Assembly: GCF_014646255.1 (NCBI RefSeq)
Contig: NZ_BMNC01000005.1
Location: 399,446 to 463,445, forward strand
Direction: 5' to 3'
DNA from: Lentzea pudingi
Lineage (GTDB): Bacteria > Actinomycetota > Actinomycetes > Mycobacteriales > Pseudonocardiaceae
Length of the DNA: 64,000 nucleotides
Part shown: positions 1 through 9,750 of the stretch, piece by piece
Layout: each line of letters starts with the position of its first letter
How positions within the stretch are numbered: the stretch's first letter is position 1
Translations under genes and position numbers: made by a program
The notes under the pieces: generated by a model
The model's database searches: none
What the model saw: the letters and a program-made list of their open reading frames with translations, nothing else
Told to the model about the DNA's origin: nothing

Positions 1-3000
1 TCGGTGTGGGAGTTCTTCTGGCCCCTCATCACCGGTGCCACCCTCGTCGTCGCGAAGCCGGAAGGCCACAAGGACCCCGCCTACCTCGCCGATCTCATCG
101 AGCGTTCCAGCGTCACGACCGTCCACTTCGTACCGTCGATGCTGCGCGCGTTCGTCGAGTCCGGCGGCCGGCCGAAGTCCCTGAAGCGGGTCATCTGCAG
201 CGGCGAGGCACTGCCGTCCGACCTCGGCCACGCACTCCCGCACGTCCACAACCTCTACGGCCCCACCGAAGCAGCCGTCGACGTCACCTACTGGCCAGCC
301 TCCGCCGGTGTCGGCACCGGCACCGTGCCGATCGGCCTCCCGGTCTGGAACACGCAGACGTACGTGCTCGACCGGTTCCTCGAGCCGGTCGCGCCCGGTG
401 TCGCCGGAGAGCTCTACCTCGGCGGTGTGCAGCTGGCCGAGGGTTACCTGAACCGGCCCGGCCTCACCGCCTCGCGGTTCGTCGCGAACCCGTTCGGCAC
501 AGGCCGGCTCTACCGCACGGGCGACCTGGTCAGGTGGACCGGGCACGCGCTCGAGTACCTGGGCCGCACCGACGACCAGGTCAAGATCCGCGGTTTCCGC
601 GTCGAGCTCGGCGAGATCGAGGCGGCGCTGACGGCGTTGCCGGAGGTCGTGAGCGCGGGCGTGGTGGCACGGACCGAGCGTCAACAGCTCGTCGGCTACG
701 TCGTGCTCCGCGACGGCGCGGACGTGTCCGAGATCCGGCAGAAGCTCGCCGCCGGGATGCCCGAGCACCTGGTGCCGTCGGTGATCGTCGAGATCGACGA
801 ACTCCCGCTGTCTCCCAGCGGCAAGCTCGACCGCCGGGCACTGCCCGAACCCGAGCTCACCGCCCTGTCCGAAGAGCCTGCGACACCCCGTGAGCAGGCG
901 GTCGCCCTGCTGTTCGCCGAACTGCTCGGCGTCGAACGGGTCGGCCGCCACGACGACTTCTTCGCACTCGGCGGGCACTCGCTGCTCGCCACCCGGCTCG
1001 TCGGCCGGGTGCGTTCCGACCTGGGCGCGGAGATCGCGATCGGTGAGGTCTTCGAGGCACCGACGGTCGCGGGACTCGCCGGCCTGCTGGACTCCACCGG
1101 CCGCAGGCGCCCCGTGCTCGCCCCGATGCCGAGGCCGCGGCGGATCCCGCTGTCGTCGGCGCAGCAACGGTTGTGGTTCCTATACCGGCTGGAGGGGCCG
1201 AGCGCGACCTACAACGTGCCGTTCGCGGTGCGCATCGACGGCCCGCTGGACACCGACGCGCTGAACCTCGCACTCGCGGACGTGGCGCGGCGGCACGAGG
1301 TGCTGCGCACCATCTACCCCGAGTTCGAGGGCAAGCCGTACCAGCAGGTGCTCGACGTCCTGCCGTCGCTGAAGCACGGCGAGGGCTCGCCTCGCGAAGC
1401 GGCCGCCAGGGCGTTCGAACTCGACCGCGAACCGCCGTTCGAGGCCACGCTGTACCGAGTGGGCGACCACGCCCACGTTCTTTCGCTGCTGGCACACCAC
1501 ATCGCGAGCGACGGCTGGTCGTCCGAACGTCTCGTCGCGGACCTGACCACGGCCTACCACGAACGGTCGCGCGGCCGCACGCCCACGTGGGCACCGCTGC
1601 CCGTGCAGTACGCGGACTACGCGTTGTGGCAACGGGATCTGCTCACCAGCCTCGCGGACGAACAGCTCGCCTACTGGACGCGACAGCTCGCCGACCTGCC
1701 GGAGGAGATCAGCCTCCCCGCAGACCGGCCCCGTCCGGTCGAGGCGACGTACGCGGGTGACGCCGTCGCGTTCCGCATCGCCCCGGAGACCCACCGCGCG
1801 CTGGCGAACCTCGTCCAGCAGTCCGGCGGCACGGTGTTCATGGCCGTGCAGGCGGCCGTCGCGACGCTGCTCGCCCTGGTCGGCGCGGGCGACGACATCC
1901 CGCTCGGCGTGCCGGTGGCGGGCCGGACGGACACGGCCCTCGACGGTCTCGCCGGGTTCTTCGTGAACAACCTGGTGCTGCGCACGGACCTCAGCGGCGA
2001 CCCGACGTTCCGGCAGGTGCTGGACCGGGTGCGGCGCACGGACCTGGAGGCGTACGCGCACCAGGACCTGCCGTTCGAGCGGATCGTGGAGGCGCTCAAC
2101 CCGGCACGGCAGTTCGGCAGGCACCCGTTGTTCCAGGTGATGCTCGCGTTCCAGCGCGCGTCCGGCGGACCTGTGCCGTTCGGCGCGGCTTCCCTGCGCG
2201 AGGAGCACGTCGACTTCTACACCGCGCGGCTCGACCTGTCGTTCCACCTGTTCGAGCGCTCCGACGCGGGCGGGCTCGACGGCTGGCTGGTCTACAGCGG
2301 GGACAGGTTCGATCGGTCCACTGTGGACGGTCTGGTGGCGCGGTTCGTGCAGCTGGTCGACGGGCTCGTCGCCAACCCGGACCGGCCGTTGTCGAGGGCG
2401 TCCGTGCTCACGTCCGGTGAGCGCGAGGCGTTGCTCGGACGCACCACCGACCACGACGTGCCGGACACGACGCTGGTGGAGCTGTTCTCGCAGCAGGTCT
2501 CGCGGACGCCGGACGCCACCGCGGTGGTGTTCGAAGGCTCGTCGCTGACCTACGCCGAGCTGGACGCCCGAGTTTCCGAGCTGGCCGGTCGCTTGGCGGC
2601 GCAGGGAGTTCGCCCCGGCTCGATCGTCGGCGTACACCTCGACCGGTCGCTCGACCTGATCGTCGCGCTGTACGCGATCCAACGGGCCGGTGCCGCCTAC
2701 CTGCCGCTCGACCCGTCGTACCCGGCCGACCGCCTCGCGATGATGATCGAGGACGCCCAGCCCGTCGTGGTGCTGGAACCAGGTCTGCTCGACGGTCCCG
2801 CAGCCGAGGTCGTCACCCCTGCACCGGGCGATGCGGCGTACGTGATCTACACGTCCGGTTCCACCGGCCGTCCCAAGGGCGTCGTCGTCTCCCACCGCGC
2901 GATCGTGAACCGGTTGCTGTGGATGCAGGACGAATACGGCCTCACCGCCGAAGACCGCGTCCTGCAGAAGACGCCGTCATCGTTCGACGTCTCGGTGTGG

Positions 3001-5253
3001 GAGTTCTTCTGGCCGCTGATCACCGGCGCGACCCTGGTGGTCGCCAAGCCCGACGGCCACAAGGACCCCGCCTACCTCGCGGAACTCATCGACCGCGAGA
3101 ACGTCACCACCGTCCACTTCGTACCGTCGATGCTCCGGGCGTTCGTCGAATCGGGCGCACGGCCGGAGTCCCTTAAGCGCGTGATCTGCAGCGGTGAGGC
3201 ACTGCCGTCCGACCTCGGACGGGCTCTGCCGCACGTGCACAACCTCTACGGCCCAACGGAAGCAGCCGTCGACGTCACGTACTGGGACACGACCGAAGGC
3301 GTCGGCGACGGCACGGTGCCGATCGGCCGGCCCGTCTGGAACACCCGGGTGTACGTGCTCGACCAGCACCTGCGCCTCGTCCCGCCCGGCGTCCCGGGAG
3401 AGCTCTACCTCGCGGGCGTGCAGCTCGCCGAGGGCTACCTGAACCGGCCCGCGCTGACCGCCTCGCGGTTCGTCGCCAGCCCGTTCGACGCGGGACAGCG
3501 GCTCTACCGCACCGGCGACCTGGTGAAGTGGACCGGAGACGCGCTGGAGTACCTGGGCCGCACCGACGACCAGGTCAAGATCCGCGGCTTCCGCGTCGAG
3601 CTCGGCGAGATCGAGGTCGCGGTCGCGAAGGTCGCCGGCGTCCGGCAGGCCGCCGTGGTGGTGCGGGACGACCGGCTCGTCGGCTACGTCGTCGGCGACG
3701 CGGCACCGGACGCGATCCGCACCGAACTGGCCCGTGACCTGCCCGATCACATGCTCCCGGCCGCGCTGGTGCCGTTGACCGAGCTGCCGCTCACGCCGAG
3801 CGGCAAGCTCGACCGCAACGCGTTGCCCGCGCCGGACTTCGCCGCGCTCACCGGGGACGCCAAGCCCGCCGACGAGCGGGAAGCCGTGCTGTGCGGGCTG
3901 TTCGCCGAGGTGCTCGGGCTGCCGGAGGTCGGCGCGCAGGACAGCTTCTTCACGCTCGGCGGCGACAGCATCCTGTCCGTCCAGCTGGTCAGCCGCGCCC
4001 GCAAGGCAGGTGTGGTGATCACCCCGAGGCAGGTGTTCGAGCACCGCACCCCGGCCGCGCTGGCCACGGTGATCTCCGCACCCGCGCGCACGGCCGACGA
4101 CGAGCCGGTGGGCCTGGTCGAGCCGACGCCGATCATGCGCTGGACCCGTGGCGGTCTCGCGCAGGCGATGCTGCTGGTCGCGCCGGAGGGCCTGACGCAC
4201 GACGCGCTGGTGCGAACCGTGCAGGCCGTGCTGGACCGGCACGACGTGCTGCGTTCCCGTTGGGACGGAACGACTCTGGAAGTGCCCGCGGAGTCGTTCG
4301 ACGCGGCCGAGGTCGTCCGCCGGGCCGAAAGCGACCTGGACACCGAGCTGGCCGCGGCCCGCGAACGCCTCACGGCCGACCGGATGGTCCAGGTCGTGTG
4401 GTTCGACGACCGCGTGCTGATCGTCGCCGACCACCTGGTCGTCGACGGTGTGTCGTGGCGGATCCTGATGGACGACCTCGCCGAGGCGTGGGCGGGACGT
4501 GAGCTCGCGCGGACCGGCACGTCGTTCCGGCGCTGGTCGCAGTTGCTCGCCGAGCAGCAACGCGGCGGCGAGACCGGCATGTGGCGGGACGTGCTCGAGG
4601 GCGCGGACACCGTGCTGCCGCTGGGGGGAGAGCAGCTCCTCACCGAGTTCACCGTGCCGTTGCCCGATTCCGGCGGTGTCCGGGAGCTGCTGCTGGCCGC
4701 GCTTGCCCGGGCCTTGGAAACGTGGCGCGGCCGCAGCGGCGACGTCGTGGTGGCGGTCGAGGGTCACGGCCGGGAGGAGCAGATCGCCCCCGGTGCTGAC
4801 CTGTCCGCCACGGTCGGCTGGTTCACGACGATCCACCCGGTGCGGTTGCGGCCGGGCATCCGGGTGCGCGACATCGCCGAGCAGCTGGACGCGTTCCCCG
4901 ACCACGGGCTCGGCTACGGCCTGGTCCGGCCGTTCGCGGGGCTGCGCGAGCCCACGATCGTCGTCAACTACCACGGCCGGTTGCGCGAGGGTTCAGGCGC
5001 GCCGTGGACGGTGGCACCTGAGGCACCGGTGCTGCGGGTACCGCCGAAGACACCTCACTGGGCGTTGGAGGTGAACGCCGTCGCCGTCGGCACCACGTTG
5101 CGCGTCGAGGTGACGGGCCCGGACGAGCCGGGGCTGGTCGGGAAGTTCCGCGCGGAGCTGGCGGGCAGCGCGCCGACGGCGATCGACACGTCCTTCGTGG
5201 ACGTTTCGGCAGAAGACATCGACGAGTTCGAAGTGGAGCTGGGCACGTGGTGA
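1..5253 (+). CDS. Non-ribosomal peptide synthetase, modules (A)-T-C-A-T-E, 5' truncated
   Basis: The reading frame is open from base 1, so the N terminus lies outside the window (1750 residues visible). Domain order by residue: partial A domain (1-285), T with GGHSLL (about 295-365), C with HHIASDG (about 497-503), A (about 825-1285, with SGSTGRPKG, NLYGPTEAA and YRTGDL), T with GGDSIL (about 1320), and a C-terminal epimerisation domain (about 1375-1735, with DHLVVDGVSW and EGHGRE). The visible code residues of both A domains (W239, H278, I299, S301, L322, V330, D331) resemble the serine-activating A domain of EntF, so both probably load L-Ser, and the second module would give D-Ser. No thioesterase is visible. 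The stop overlaps the next NRPS gene, so the two are translationally coupled. Product identity is inferred; a mixed-ligand siderophore of the amychelin or oxachelin sort is the closest idea. Confidence 0.95.
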   Translation, partial: SVWEFFWPLITGATLVVAKPEGHKDPAYLADLIERSSVTTVHFVPSMLRAFVESGGRPKSLKRVICSGEALPSDLGHALPHVHNLYGPTEAAVDVTYWPASAGVGTGTVPIGLPVWNTQTYVLDRFLEPVAPGVAGELYLGGVQLAEGYLNRPGLTASRFVANPFGTGRLYRTGDLVRWTGHALEYLGRTDDQVKIRGFRVELGEIEAALTALPEVVSAGVVARTERQQLVGYVVLRDGADVSEIRQKLAAGMPEHLVPSVIVEIDELPLSPSGKLDRRALPEPELTALSEEPATPREQAVALLFAELLGVERVGRHDDFFALGGHSLLATRLVGRVRSDLGAEIAIGEVFEAPTVAGLAGLLDSTGRRRPVLAPMPRPRRIPLSSAQQRLWFLYRLEGPSATYNVPFAVRIDGPLDTDALNLALADVARRHEVLRTIYPEFEGKPYQQVLDVLPSLKHGEGSPREAAARAFELDREPPFEATLYRVGDHAHVLSLLAHHIASDGWSSERLVADLTTAYHERSRGRTPTWAPLPVQYADYALWQRDLLTSLADEQLAYWTRQLADLPEEISLPADRPRPVEATYAGDAVAFRIAPETHRALANLVQQSGGTVFMAVQAAVATLLALVGAGDDIPLGVPVAGRTDTALDGLAGFFVNNLVLRTDLSGDPTFRQVLDRVRRTDLEAYAHQDLPFERIVEALNPARQFGRHPLFQVMLAFQRASGGPVPFGAASLREEHVDFYTARLDLSFHLFERSDAGGLDGWLVYSGDRFDRSTVDGLVARFVQLVDGLVANPDRPLSRASVLTSGEREALLGRTTDHDVPDTTLVELFSQQVSRTPDATAVVFEGSSLTYAELDARVSELAGRLAAQGVRPGSIVGVHLDRSLDLIVALYAIQRAGAAYLPLDPSYPADRLAMMIEDAQPVVVLEPGLLDGPAAEVVTPAPGDAAYVIYTSGSTGRPKGVVVSHRAIVNRLLWMQDEYGLTAEDRVLQKTPSSFDVSVWEFFWPLITGATLVVAKPDGHKDPAYLAELIDRENVTTVHFVPSMLRAFVESGARPESLKRVICSGEALPSDLGRALPHVHNLYGPTEAAVDVTYWDTTEGVGDGTVPIGRPVWNTRVYVLDQHLRLVPPGVPGELYLAGVQLAEGYLNRPALTASRFVASPFDAGQRLYRTGDLVKWTGDALEYLGRTDDQVKIRGFRVELGEIEVAVAKVAGVRQAAVVVRDDRLVGYVVGDAAPDAIRTELARDLPDHMLPAALVPLTELPLTPSGKLDRNALPAPDFAALTGDAKPADEREAVLCGLFAEVLGLPEVGAQDSFFTLGGDSILSVQLVSRARKAGVVITPRQVFEHRTPAALATVISAPARTADDEPVGLVEPTPIMRWTRGGLAQAMLLVAPEGLTHDALVRTVQAVLDRHDVLRSRWDGTTLEVPAESFDAAEVVRRAESDLDTELAAARERLTADRMVQVVWFDDRVLIVADHLVVDGVSWRILMDDLAEAWAGRELARTGTSFRRWSQLLAEQQRGGETGMWRDVLEGADTVLPLGGEQLLTEFTVPLPDSGGVRELLLAALARALETWRGRSGDVVVAVEGHGREEQIAPGADLSATVGWFTTIHPVRLRPGIRVRDIAEQLDAFPDHGLGYGLVRPFAGLREPTIVVNYHGRLREGSGAPWTVAPEAPVLRVPPKTPHWALEVNAVAVGTTLRVEVTGPDEPGLVGKFRAELAGSAPTAIDTSFVDVSAEDIDEFEVELGTW

Positions 5254-8200
5254 GTCAGCAGCCGACAGCGGGGGAACTCCTGCGCGAGGTCACCGACCTG
5301 TTGGGGCCGGAGGCGGCCGGGCTGTCGGAGAACGACAGCCTGATCGAGTGGGGCCTCGACTCCATCCAGCTCATGCAGGTGGCGAACAAGTGGCGGCGCG
5401 GCGGGGTGAAGGTGCCGTTCGCGTTGCTGGCGAAGAACCCGACCCTCGCGGACTGGCGGAAGATCCTCGCCGACGCCGCCGGTGTCGCGCCCGAACCGGA
5501 GGTGCGGGTCGAGGTCGACGAGAGCGCACCGTTCCCGCTCGCGTTGATGCAGCACGCGTACTGGATCGGCCGTGACGAGGAGGCCACGCTCGGCTCGGTC
5601 GCCGCGCACCTCTACGTCGAGTTCGACGGGCCCGACCTGGACCCGACGCGGCTCACGACGGCGGTGCGCAAGCTCGTCGCCCGGCACGGCATGCTGCGCG
5701 CGGAGTTCGGTGACAACGGGAAGCAGCGCATCCTGCCCGACCGCCGCCAGGACCCGCTGACCGTGCACGACCTGCGTTCTATGGACGAAGACGCGGTGGC
5801 GCAACGACTCGAGGAGCTGCGGGACGCCTCGTCGCACGCGCGCCTGGACGTGGCGCACGGTGAGGTCTTCCACGTGGCGCTGAGCCGGCTGCCCGGCGGC
5901 AAGGCACGGCTGCACGTCGACGTCGACATGCTGGCCGCGGACGCGCTGAGCTACCGCGTGCTGCTGGCCGACCTGGCGCGGTTCTACGACGAGCCGGACC
6001 ACGTGCCCGCGCCGATCGCCTACAGCTACCCGCGCTACCTCGCCGAGCGCGAGCTGAGCCGCAAGGCCGAGCAGGAGGCCGCGCGGGAGTGGTGGCAGCA
6101 CCGGGTCTCCGAGCTGCCGACCGCGCCGGACCTGCCGCTGGTGCCCGAGTCCGAGCGTGCGGACGCGTCCCGCGTGACCCGGCGCCACCACTGGCTCGCC
6201 CCGGAGGACCGCAAGCGCCTCGCCGCCCGTGCGCACGAGCACGGCCTCACCCCGGCGATGGTGGTGGCGGCCGCGTTCGCCGAGACGCTGTCGGCGTGGA
6301 GCGCGCAGCCGCGGTTCCTGATGAACCTGCCGATGTTCGACCGCCAGAGCGACCACCCCGACGTGGACAAGCTCGTCGGCGACTTCACCAGCTCCGTGCT
6401 GCTGGAGGTCGACCTGAGCGAGGAAGCGCCGTTCGTGACGCACGCACGGGCGTTGCAGGCCCGGATGCACGAGGACGCGTCGCACGCGGCCTACTCGGGT
6501 GTCGAGGTGCTGCGCGACCTGTCGCGGCACCACGGTGAGCAGGTGCTGGCGCCGATCGTCTTCACGAGTGCGCTGAACCTCGGCGAGCTGTTCGACGCCC
6601 GCGTCCGCCGGTGCTTCGGCGAGGCGGTGTGGATCGTCTCGCAGGGCCCGCAGGTGCTGCTGGACGCGCAGATCACCGAGGTCAACGAGGGCCTGCTGAT
6701 CAACTGGGACGTGCGCGAGCACGCGTTCCCCGAGGGCGTGATCGACGCGATGTTCGCGGCGTTCCGCGACCTCGTCACGAACCTGGGCCAGCGCGACGAC
6801 GTGTGGGAGCGTCCGGCTGGAGGCGCGCTGCCTTCTTCCCAGCTGGAGGTCCGTGCCGCCGCCAACGCGACCGACGGCCCGCGCAGTGGTGCGTTGCTGC
6901 ACGACGGCTTCTTCGCGCTGGCGAAGGAGACGCCGGACGCGCCTGCGTTGCTGTGGGGCCGTGACGGCGTGCTGACCTACGGCGAACTGGCCGACAAGGC
7001 CCTGCGCATCGCGGGATCGTTGGTGGCTCAGGGGGTTCAGCCGGGCGACCTGGTCGGCGTGAGCCAGCGCAAGGGTCCCGAGCAGGTCGCTTCAGCCATC
7101 GGTGTGCTGGCCGCGGGTGCCGGGTACGTGCCGATCGGCGTCGACCAGCCTGCCGCGCGGGCCGAGCGGATCCGGCGCATCGCGGGTGTCGAGCACGTGC
7201 TGACGTCGTGGGAGACCACGGCCGAACCGCTGGCTTCGCCCGTGAGCGTGCCCGAGGAGAACATCGCGTACGTGCTGTTCACCTCCGGCTCCACCGGTGA
7301 GCCGAAGGGTGTCGAGGTGCCGCACCGCGCCGCGATGAACACCATCGACGACCTGAACGTGCGCTTCGGCATCGGCCCGTCCGACCGCTGCCTCGCCGTG
7401 TCGGCACTGGAGTTCGACCTCTCCGTCTACGACGTGTTCGGCCTGCTTTCCGCCGGTGGCGCTGTCGTTCTCGTCGAGGAGGACGACCGCAAGGACGCCC
7501 GCCAGTGGGTCGAGCTGGCCGCCACCCGTGGCGTGACGCTGGTGAACTGCGTGCCCGCGTTGCTCGACATGCTGCTCGTGACCGCACGGCCCGGCGAGCT
7601 CTCCGGCCTGCGCACCGTGCTGCTGGGCGGTGACTGGGTGGGCACGGACCTGCCCGGCCGGACGTTCGAGCAGTCGCCGTCCTGCCGGTTCGCTGGCCTC
7701 GGCGGCACTACCGAGACGGCGATCCACTCGACGGTGTGCGAAGTGCGGGAAGTGGCGCCGTCGTGGCGCTCGGTGCCCTACGGCACGCCGCTGCGCAACG
7801 TCGCGTGCCGAGTCGTGGACGTGCGCGGCCGCGACTGCCCGGACTGGGTCACCGGTGAACTGTGGATCGGCGGCGATGGCGTGGCCCACGGCTACCGCGC
7901 TGATCCGGAGCGCACCGCGGACAGGTTCGTCACGCACGAGGGACGCCGCTGGTACCGCACGGGCGACCTGGCGCGGTACTGGCCGGACGGCACGCTGGAG
8001 TTCCTGGGCCGCCGCGACCACCAGGTGAAGGTGCGCGGCATGCGCATCGAGCTGGGTGAGGTCGAGGCCGCGCTGGCCGAGTTCTCCGGTGTCCGGCGAG
8101 GCGTGGCGGGCGTCGTGGGCACGCAGCTCGTCGCCGCCGTCGCCGGTGAGGTGGACGGCGAGGAGGTCCGCGAGTTCGTGCGCACCCTGCTGCCACCGCA

Positions 8201-8624
8201 CATGGTCCCGACGCGGGTGGTCGTGCTGGACGCGATGCCGTTGACCGCCAACGGGAAGGTCGACCGCAAGGCCGTCGCCGCGCACTGGGCGAGCGAGGCG
8301 GACACCTACGTCGCGCCGGTCTCCGCGCTGGAGCAGGTGCTGGCGAAGATCTGGGCCGAGGTGCTCGGCGTCGAACGGGTCGGCCTCGACGACGCGTTCT
8401 TCGCGCTGGGCGGCGACTCGGTGCTGGCGACGATGATCGTCGGCCGCCTGCGGGAGGCGCTGGACACGTCGGAGGTGACGGTGCGGACGCTGTTCGCGAC
8501 GCTGACCGTGGGCGCGATGGCGGCCAGGATGCAGGCCGACGAGCCGGTGCCCGGCAGGCTCGGCCAGGTCGCGGAGATCTACCTGGAGATCGACGCGATG
8601 ACCGAGGAGGAACTGGCGCTGTAG
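5247..8624 (+). CDS. MbtB-like NRPS loading enzyme, ArCP-Cy-A-T
   Basis: Tandem GTG codons (5247, 5250) overlap the upstream stop. Domain order: an aryl-carrier-type T domain (residues 10-80, GLDSIQLM); a heterocyclisation domain (about 95-510) carrying the Cy signature DMLAADALS in place of the condensation motif HHxxxDG; an A domain (about 545-1020, TSGSTGEPKG, YRTGDL); and a T domain (about 1035-1105, GGDSVL). This is the layout of enzymes such as MbtB that join a salicyl or dihydroxybenzoyl group to Ser, Thr or Cys and cyclise it to an oxazoline or thiazoline. The A-domain code reads roughly D-L-Y-N-L-G-L-I-H, nearest to cysteine-type codes but with two departures, so the substrate is uncertain. 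It should act before the upstream-encoded enzyme. A perfect bidirectional hairpin follows the stop. Confidence 0.93.
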   Translation: MVSQQPTAGELLREVTDLLGPEAAGLSENDSLIEWGLDSIQLMQVANKWRRGGVKVPFALLAKNPTLADWRKILADAAGVAPEPEVRVEVDESAPFPLALMQHAYWIGRDEEATLGSVAAHLYVEFDGPDLDPTRLTTAVRKLVARHGMLRAEFGDNGKQRILPDRRQDPLTVHDLRSMDEDAVAQRLEELRDASSHARLDVAHGEVFHVALSRLPGGKARLHVDVDMLAADALSYRVLLADLARFYDEPDHVPAPIAYSYPRYLAERELSRKAEQEAAREWWQHRVSELPTAPDLPLVPESERADASRVTRRHHWLAPEDRKRLAARAHEHGLTPAMVVAAAFAETLSAWSAQPRFLMNLPMFDRQSDHPDVDKLVGDFTSSVLLEVDLSEEAPFVTHARALQARMHEDASHAAYSGVEVLRDLSRHHGEQVLAPIVFTSALNLGELFDARVRRCFGEAVWIVSQGPQVLLDAQITEVNEGLLINWDVREHAFPEGVIDAMFAAFRDLVTNLGQRDDVWERPAGGALPSSQLEVRAAANATDGPRSGALLHDGFFALAKETPDAPALLWGRDGVLTYGELADKALRIAGSLVAQGVQPGDLVGVSQRKGPEQVASAIGVLAAGAGYVPIGVDQPAARAERIRRIAGVEHVLTSWETTAEPLASPVSVPEENIAYVLFTSGSTGEPKGVEVPHRAAMNTIDDLNVRFGIGPSDRCLAVSALEFDLSVYDVFGLLSAGGAVVLVEEDDRKDARQWVELAATRGVTLVNCVPALLDMLLVTARPGELSGLRTVLLGGDWVGTDLPGRTFEQSPSCRFAGLGGTTETAIHSTVCEVREVAPSWRSVPYGTPLRNVACRVVDVRGRDCPDWVTGELWIGGDGVAHGYRADPERTADRFVTHEGRRWYRTGDLARYWPDGTLEFLGRRDHQVKVRGMRIELGEVEAALAEFSGVRRGVAGVVGTQLVAAVAGEVDGEEVREFVRTLLPPHMVPTRVVVLDAMPLTANGKVDRKAVAAHWASEADTYVAPVSALEQVLAKIWAEVLGVERVGLDDAFFALGGDSVLATMIVGRLREALDTSEVTVRTLFATLTVGAMAARMQADEPVPGRLGQVAEIYLEIDAMTEEELAL

Positions 8625-8630
8625 ACGCCG

Positions 8631-8664
8631 AAAGGGCGTGCATCCCGCGGGATGCACGCCCTTT
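8631..8664. terminator. Bidirectional rho-independent terminator
   Basis: A 16-bp perfect stem (arms 8631-8646 and 8649-8664) with a 2-nt centre is followed by a T run on the plus strand and preceded by A residues for the minus strand. It sits between the convergent NRPS gene and the siderophore-binding protein gene and can serve both. Confidence 0.9.
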
Positions 8665-8676
8665 TTCGTTGGTGTG

Positions 8677-9690
8677 TCAGGCGAGCTTGGACACGCCCGG
8701 CTTCAGCTTCTCGAGCACCCACGGGATGTCGAGCGCCGTCGGGTAGCGCAGCGCCGAGATGGTCTCCATGTCGACGAGCAGGTAGTTACCGGCCTTGAGA
8801 CCGGCGGCGAGCTGGTTGGCCTCGAACGCGGCCTGCAGGTCCGGCGTGGTGAACGCGACGACCACCAGGTCGGCCTTCAGCTTGTCGTACTGCTCCGGGG
8901 TGAGCGTGCCGGTCGGGCTGCCGGACTCGTTCTTGGTCGCGTCGGCGACGGTCGGGCTCAGCGTGAGGCCGGCCTGCTCGATCAGCTTGACCGCGAAGTC
9001 CTCCTTGGACACCAGCGAGAACATCTTGCCCGCGGTGTTGCCGACCGAGGCGGTGAAGGTCTTGCCGGCGGCCTTCGGGTTGTCGCTCTTGAACTTGGCG
9101 ATCGCGGCCTCGGTGGTCTCGACGACCTTCTTCGCGTCACCGGTCTTGCCGAGCGCCTGCGCGACGACCTGGACGTGCTCCTGCCAGGTCTGCTTGCCCC
9201 AGTCGCTGGCGTAGCCGACCGTGGGCGCGATCTTGGCGAGGTTCGGGTACTCCTGCTCGAGCCCGTAGCTGGACGTGGCGAGGATCAGGTCGGGCGTGAG
9301 CGCACCGACGTCCTCCGCGTTCACACCCGCGGCCGCGTTGACGATCTTCGTCTTGGCCGGGTCGAGCTTGCCCTTGAGCCAGCTGGGCACGGCGTCCGAA
9401 CCGGACTTGTTGAAGAACGCGATGGGGGTGACGCCCAGCGCCAGCGCGGCGTCCAGGTCGTCGGTGGCGGTGCCGACCACGACCACGCGCGACGGCGCCT
9501 TGGTGATCTCCGCGGTGCCGAACTTGTGCGTGATCTTCACCGGGAACGCCGACGGGTCCGAGCTCGCGGGAGTCGTCGGCTGGGTGGACGAGTCCTGCAC
9601 CTGGCCGCACGCGGCCAAACCAACGCCCAGTACCGCCGTGAGGAGGAGGCTCCCCAGAACTCTGCCGGACGAACGAACCCTGCTGGACAT
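8677..9690 (-). CDS. Iron-siderophore ABC transporter substrate-binding lipoprotein
   Basis: This is a 337-residue FecB/FhuD-type periplasmic-binding protein. It has a lipoprotein signal peptide with lipobox LAAC near residue 27, a Ser/Thr/Pro linker, then the two-lobe binding fold (SRVVVVGTATDDLDAALALG near the start, TPDLILATS in the middle). It should be tethered to the outer face of the membrane and deliver ferric siderophore to an ABC permease that is not in the window. The ATG at 9690 is preferred over one at 9735: it has an AAAGGG ribosome-binding site, and the longer start would lie inside the iron box. Convergence with the siderophore NRPS genes suggests it imports their product. Confidence 0.92.
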   Translation of the reverse strand: MSSRVRSSGRVLGSLLLTAVLGVGLAACGQVQDSSTQPTTPASSDPSAFPVKITHKFGTAEITKAPSRVVVVGTATDDLDAALALGVTPIAFFNKSGSDAVPSWLKGKLDPAKTKIVNAAAGVNAEDVGALTPDLILATSSYGLEQEYPNLAKIAPTVGYASDWGKQTWQEHVQVVAQALGKTGDAKKVVETTEAAIAKFKSDNPKAAGKTFTASVGNTAGKMFSLVSKEDFAVKLIEQAGLTLSPTVADATKNESGSPTGTLTPEQYDKLKADLVVVAFTTPDLQAAFEANQLAAGLKAGNYLLVDMETISALRYPTALDIPWVLEKLKPGVSKLA

Positions 9691-9731
9691 GGCAACACCC
9701 TTTCGGTGCACGCGGTCAAGAGCGCGCCAAG

Positions 9732-9750
9732 TCAAGCAAGGCTAACCTAA
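9732..9750 (-). promoter_or_regulatory. DmdR/IdeR-type iron box
   Basis: The 19-mer matches the palindromic actinobacterial iron-box consensus TTAGGTTAGGCTAACCTAA at 15 of 19 positions, with the AGGCTAACCTAA half exact. It lies about 40 nt upstream of the siderophore-binding protein start. Established role: Fe-bound DmdR/IdeR represses here when iron is sufficient. Confidence 0.8.
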
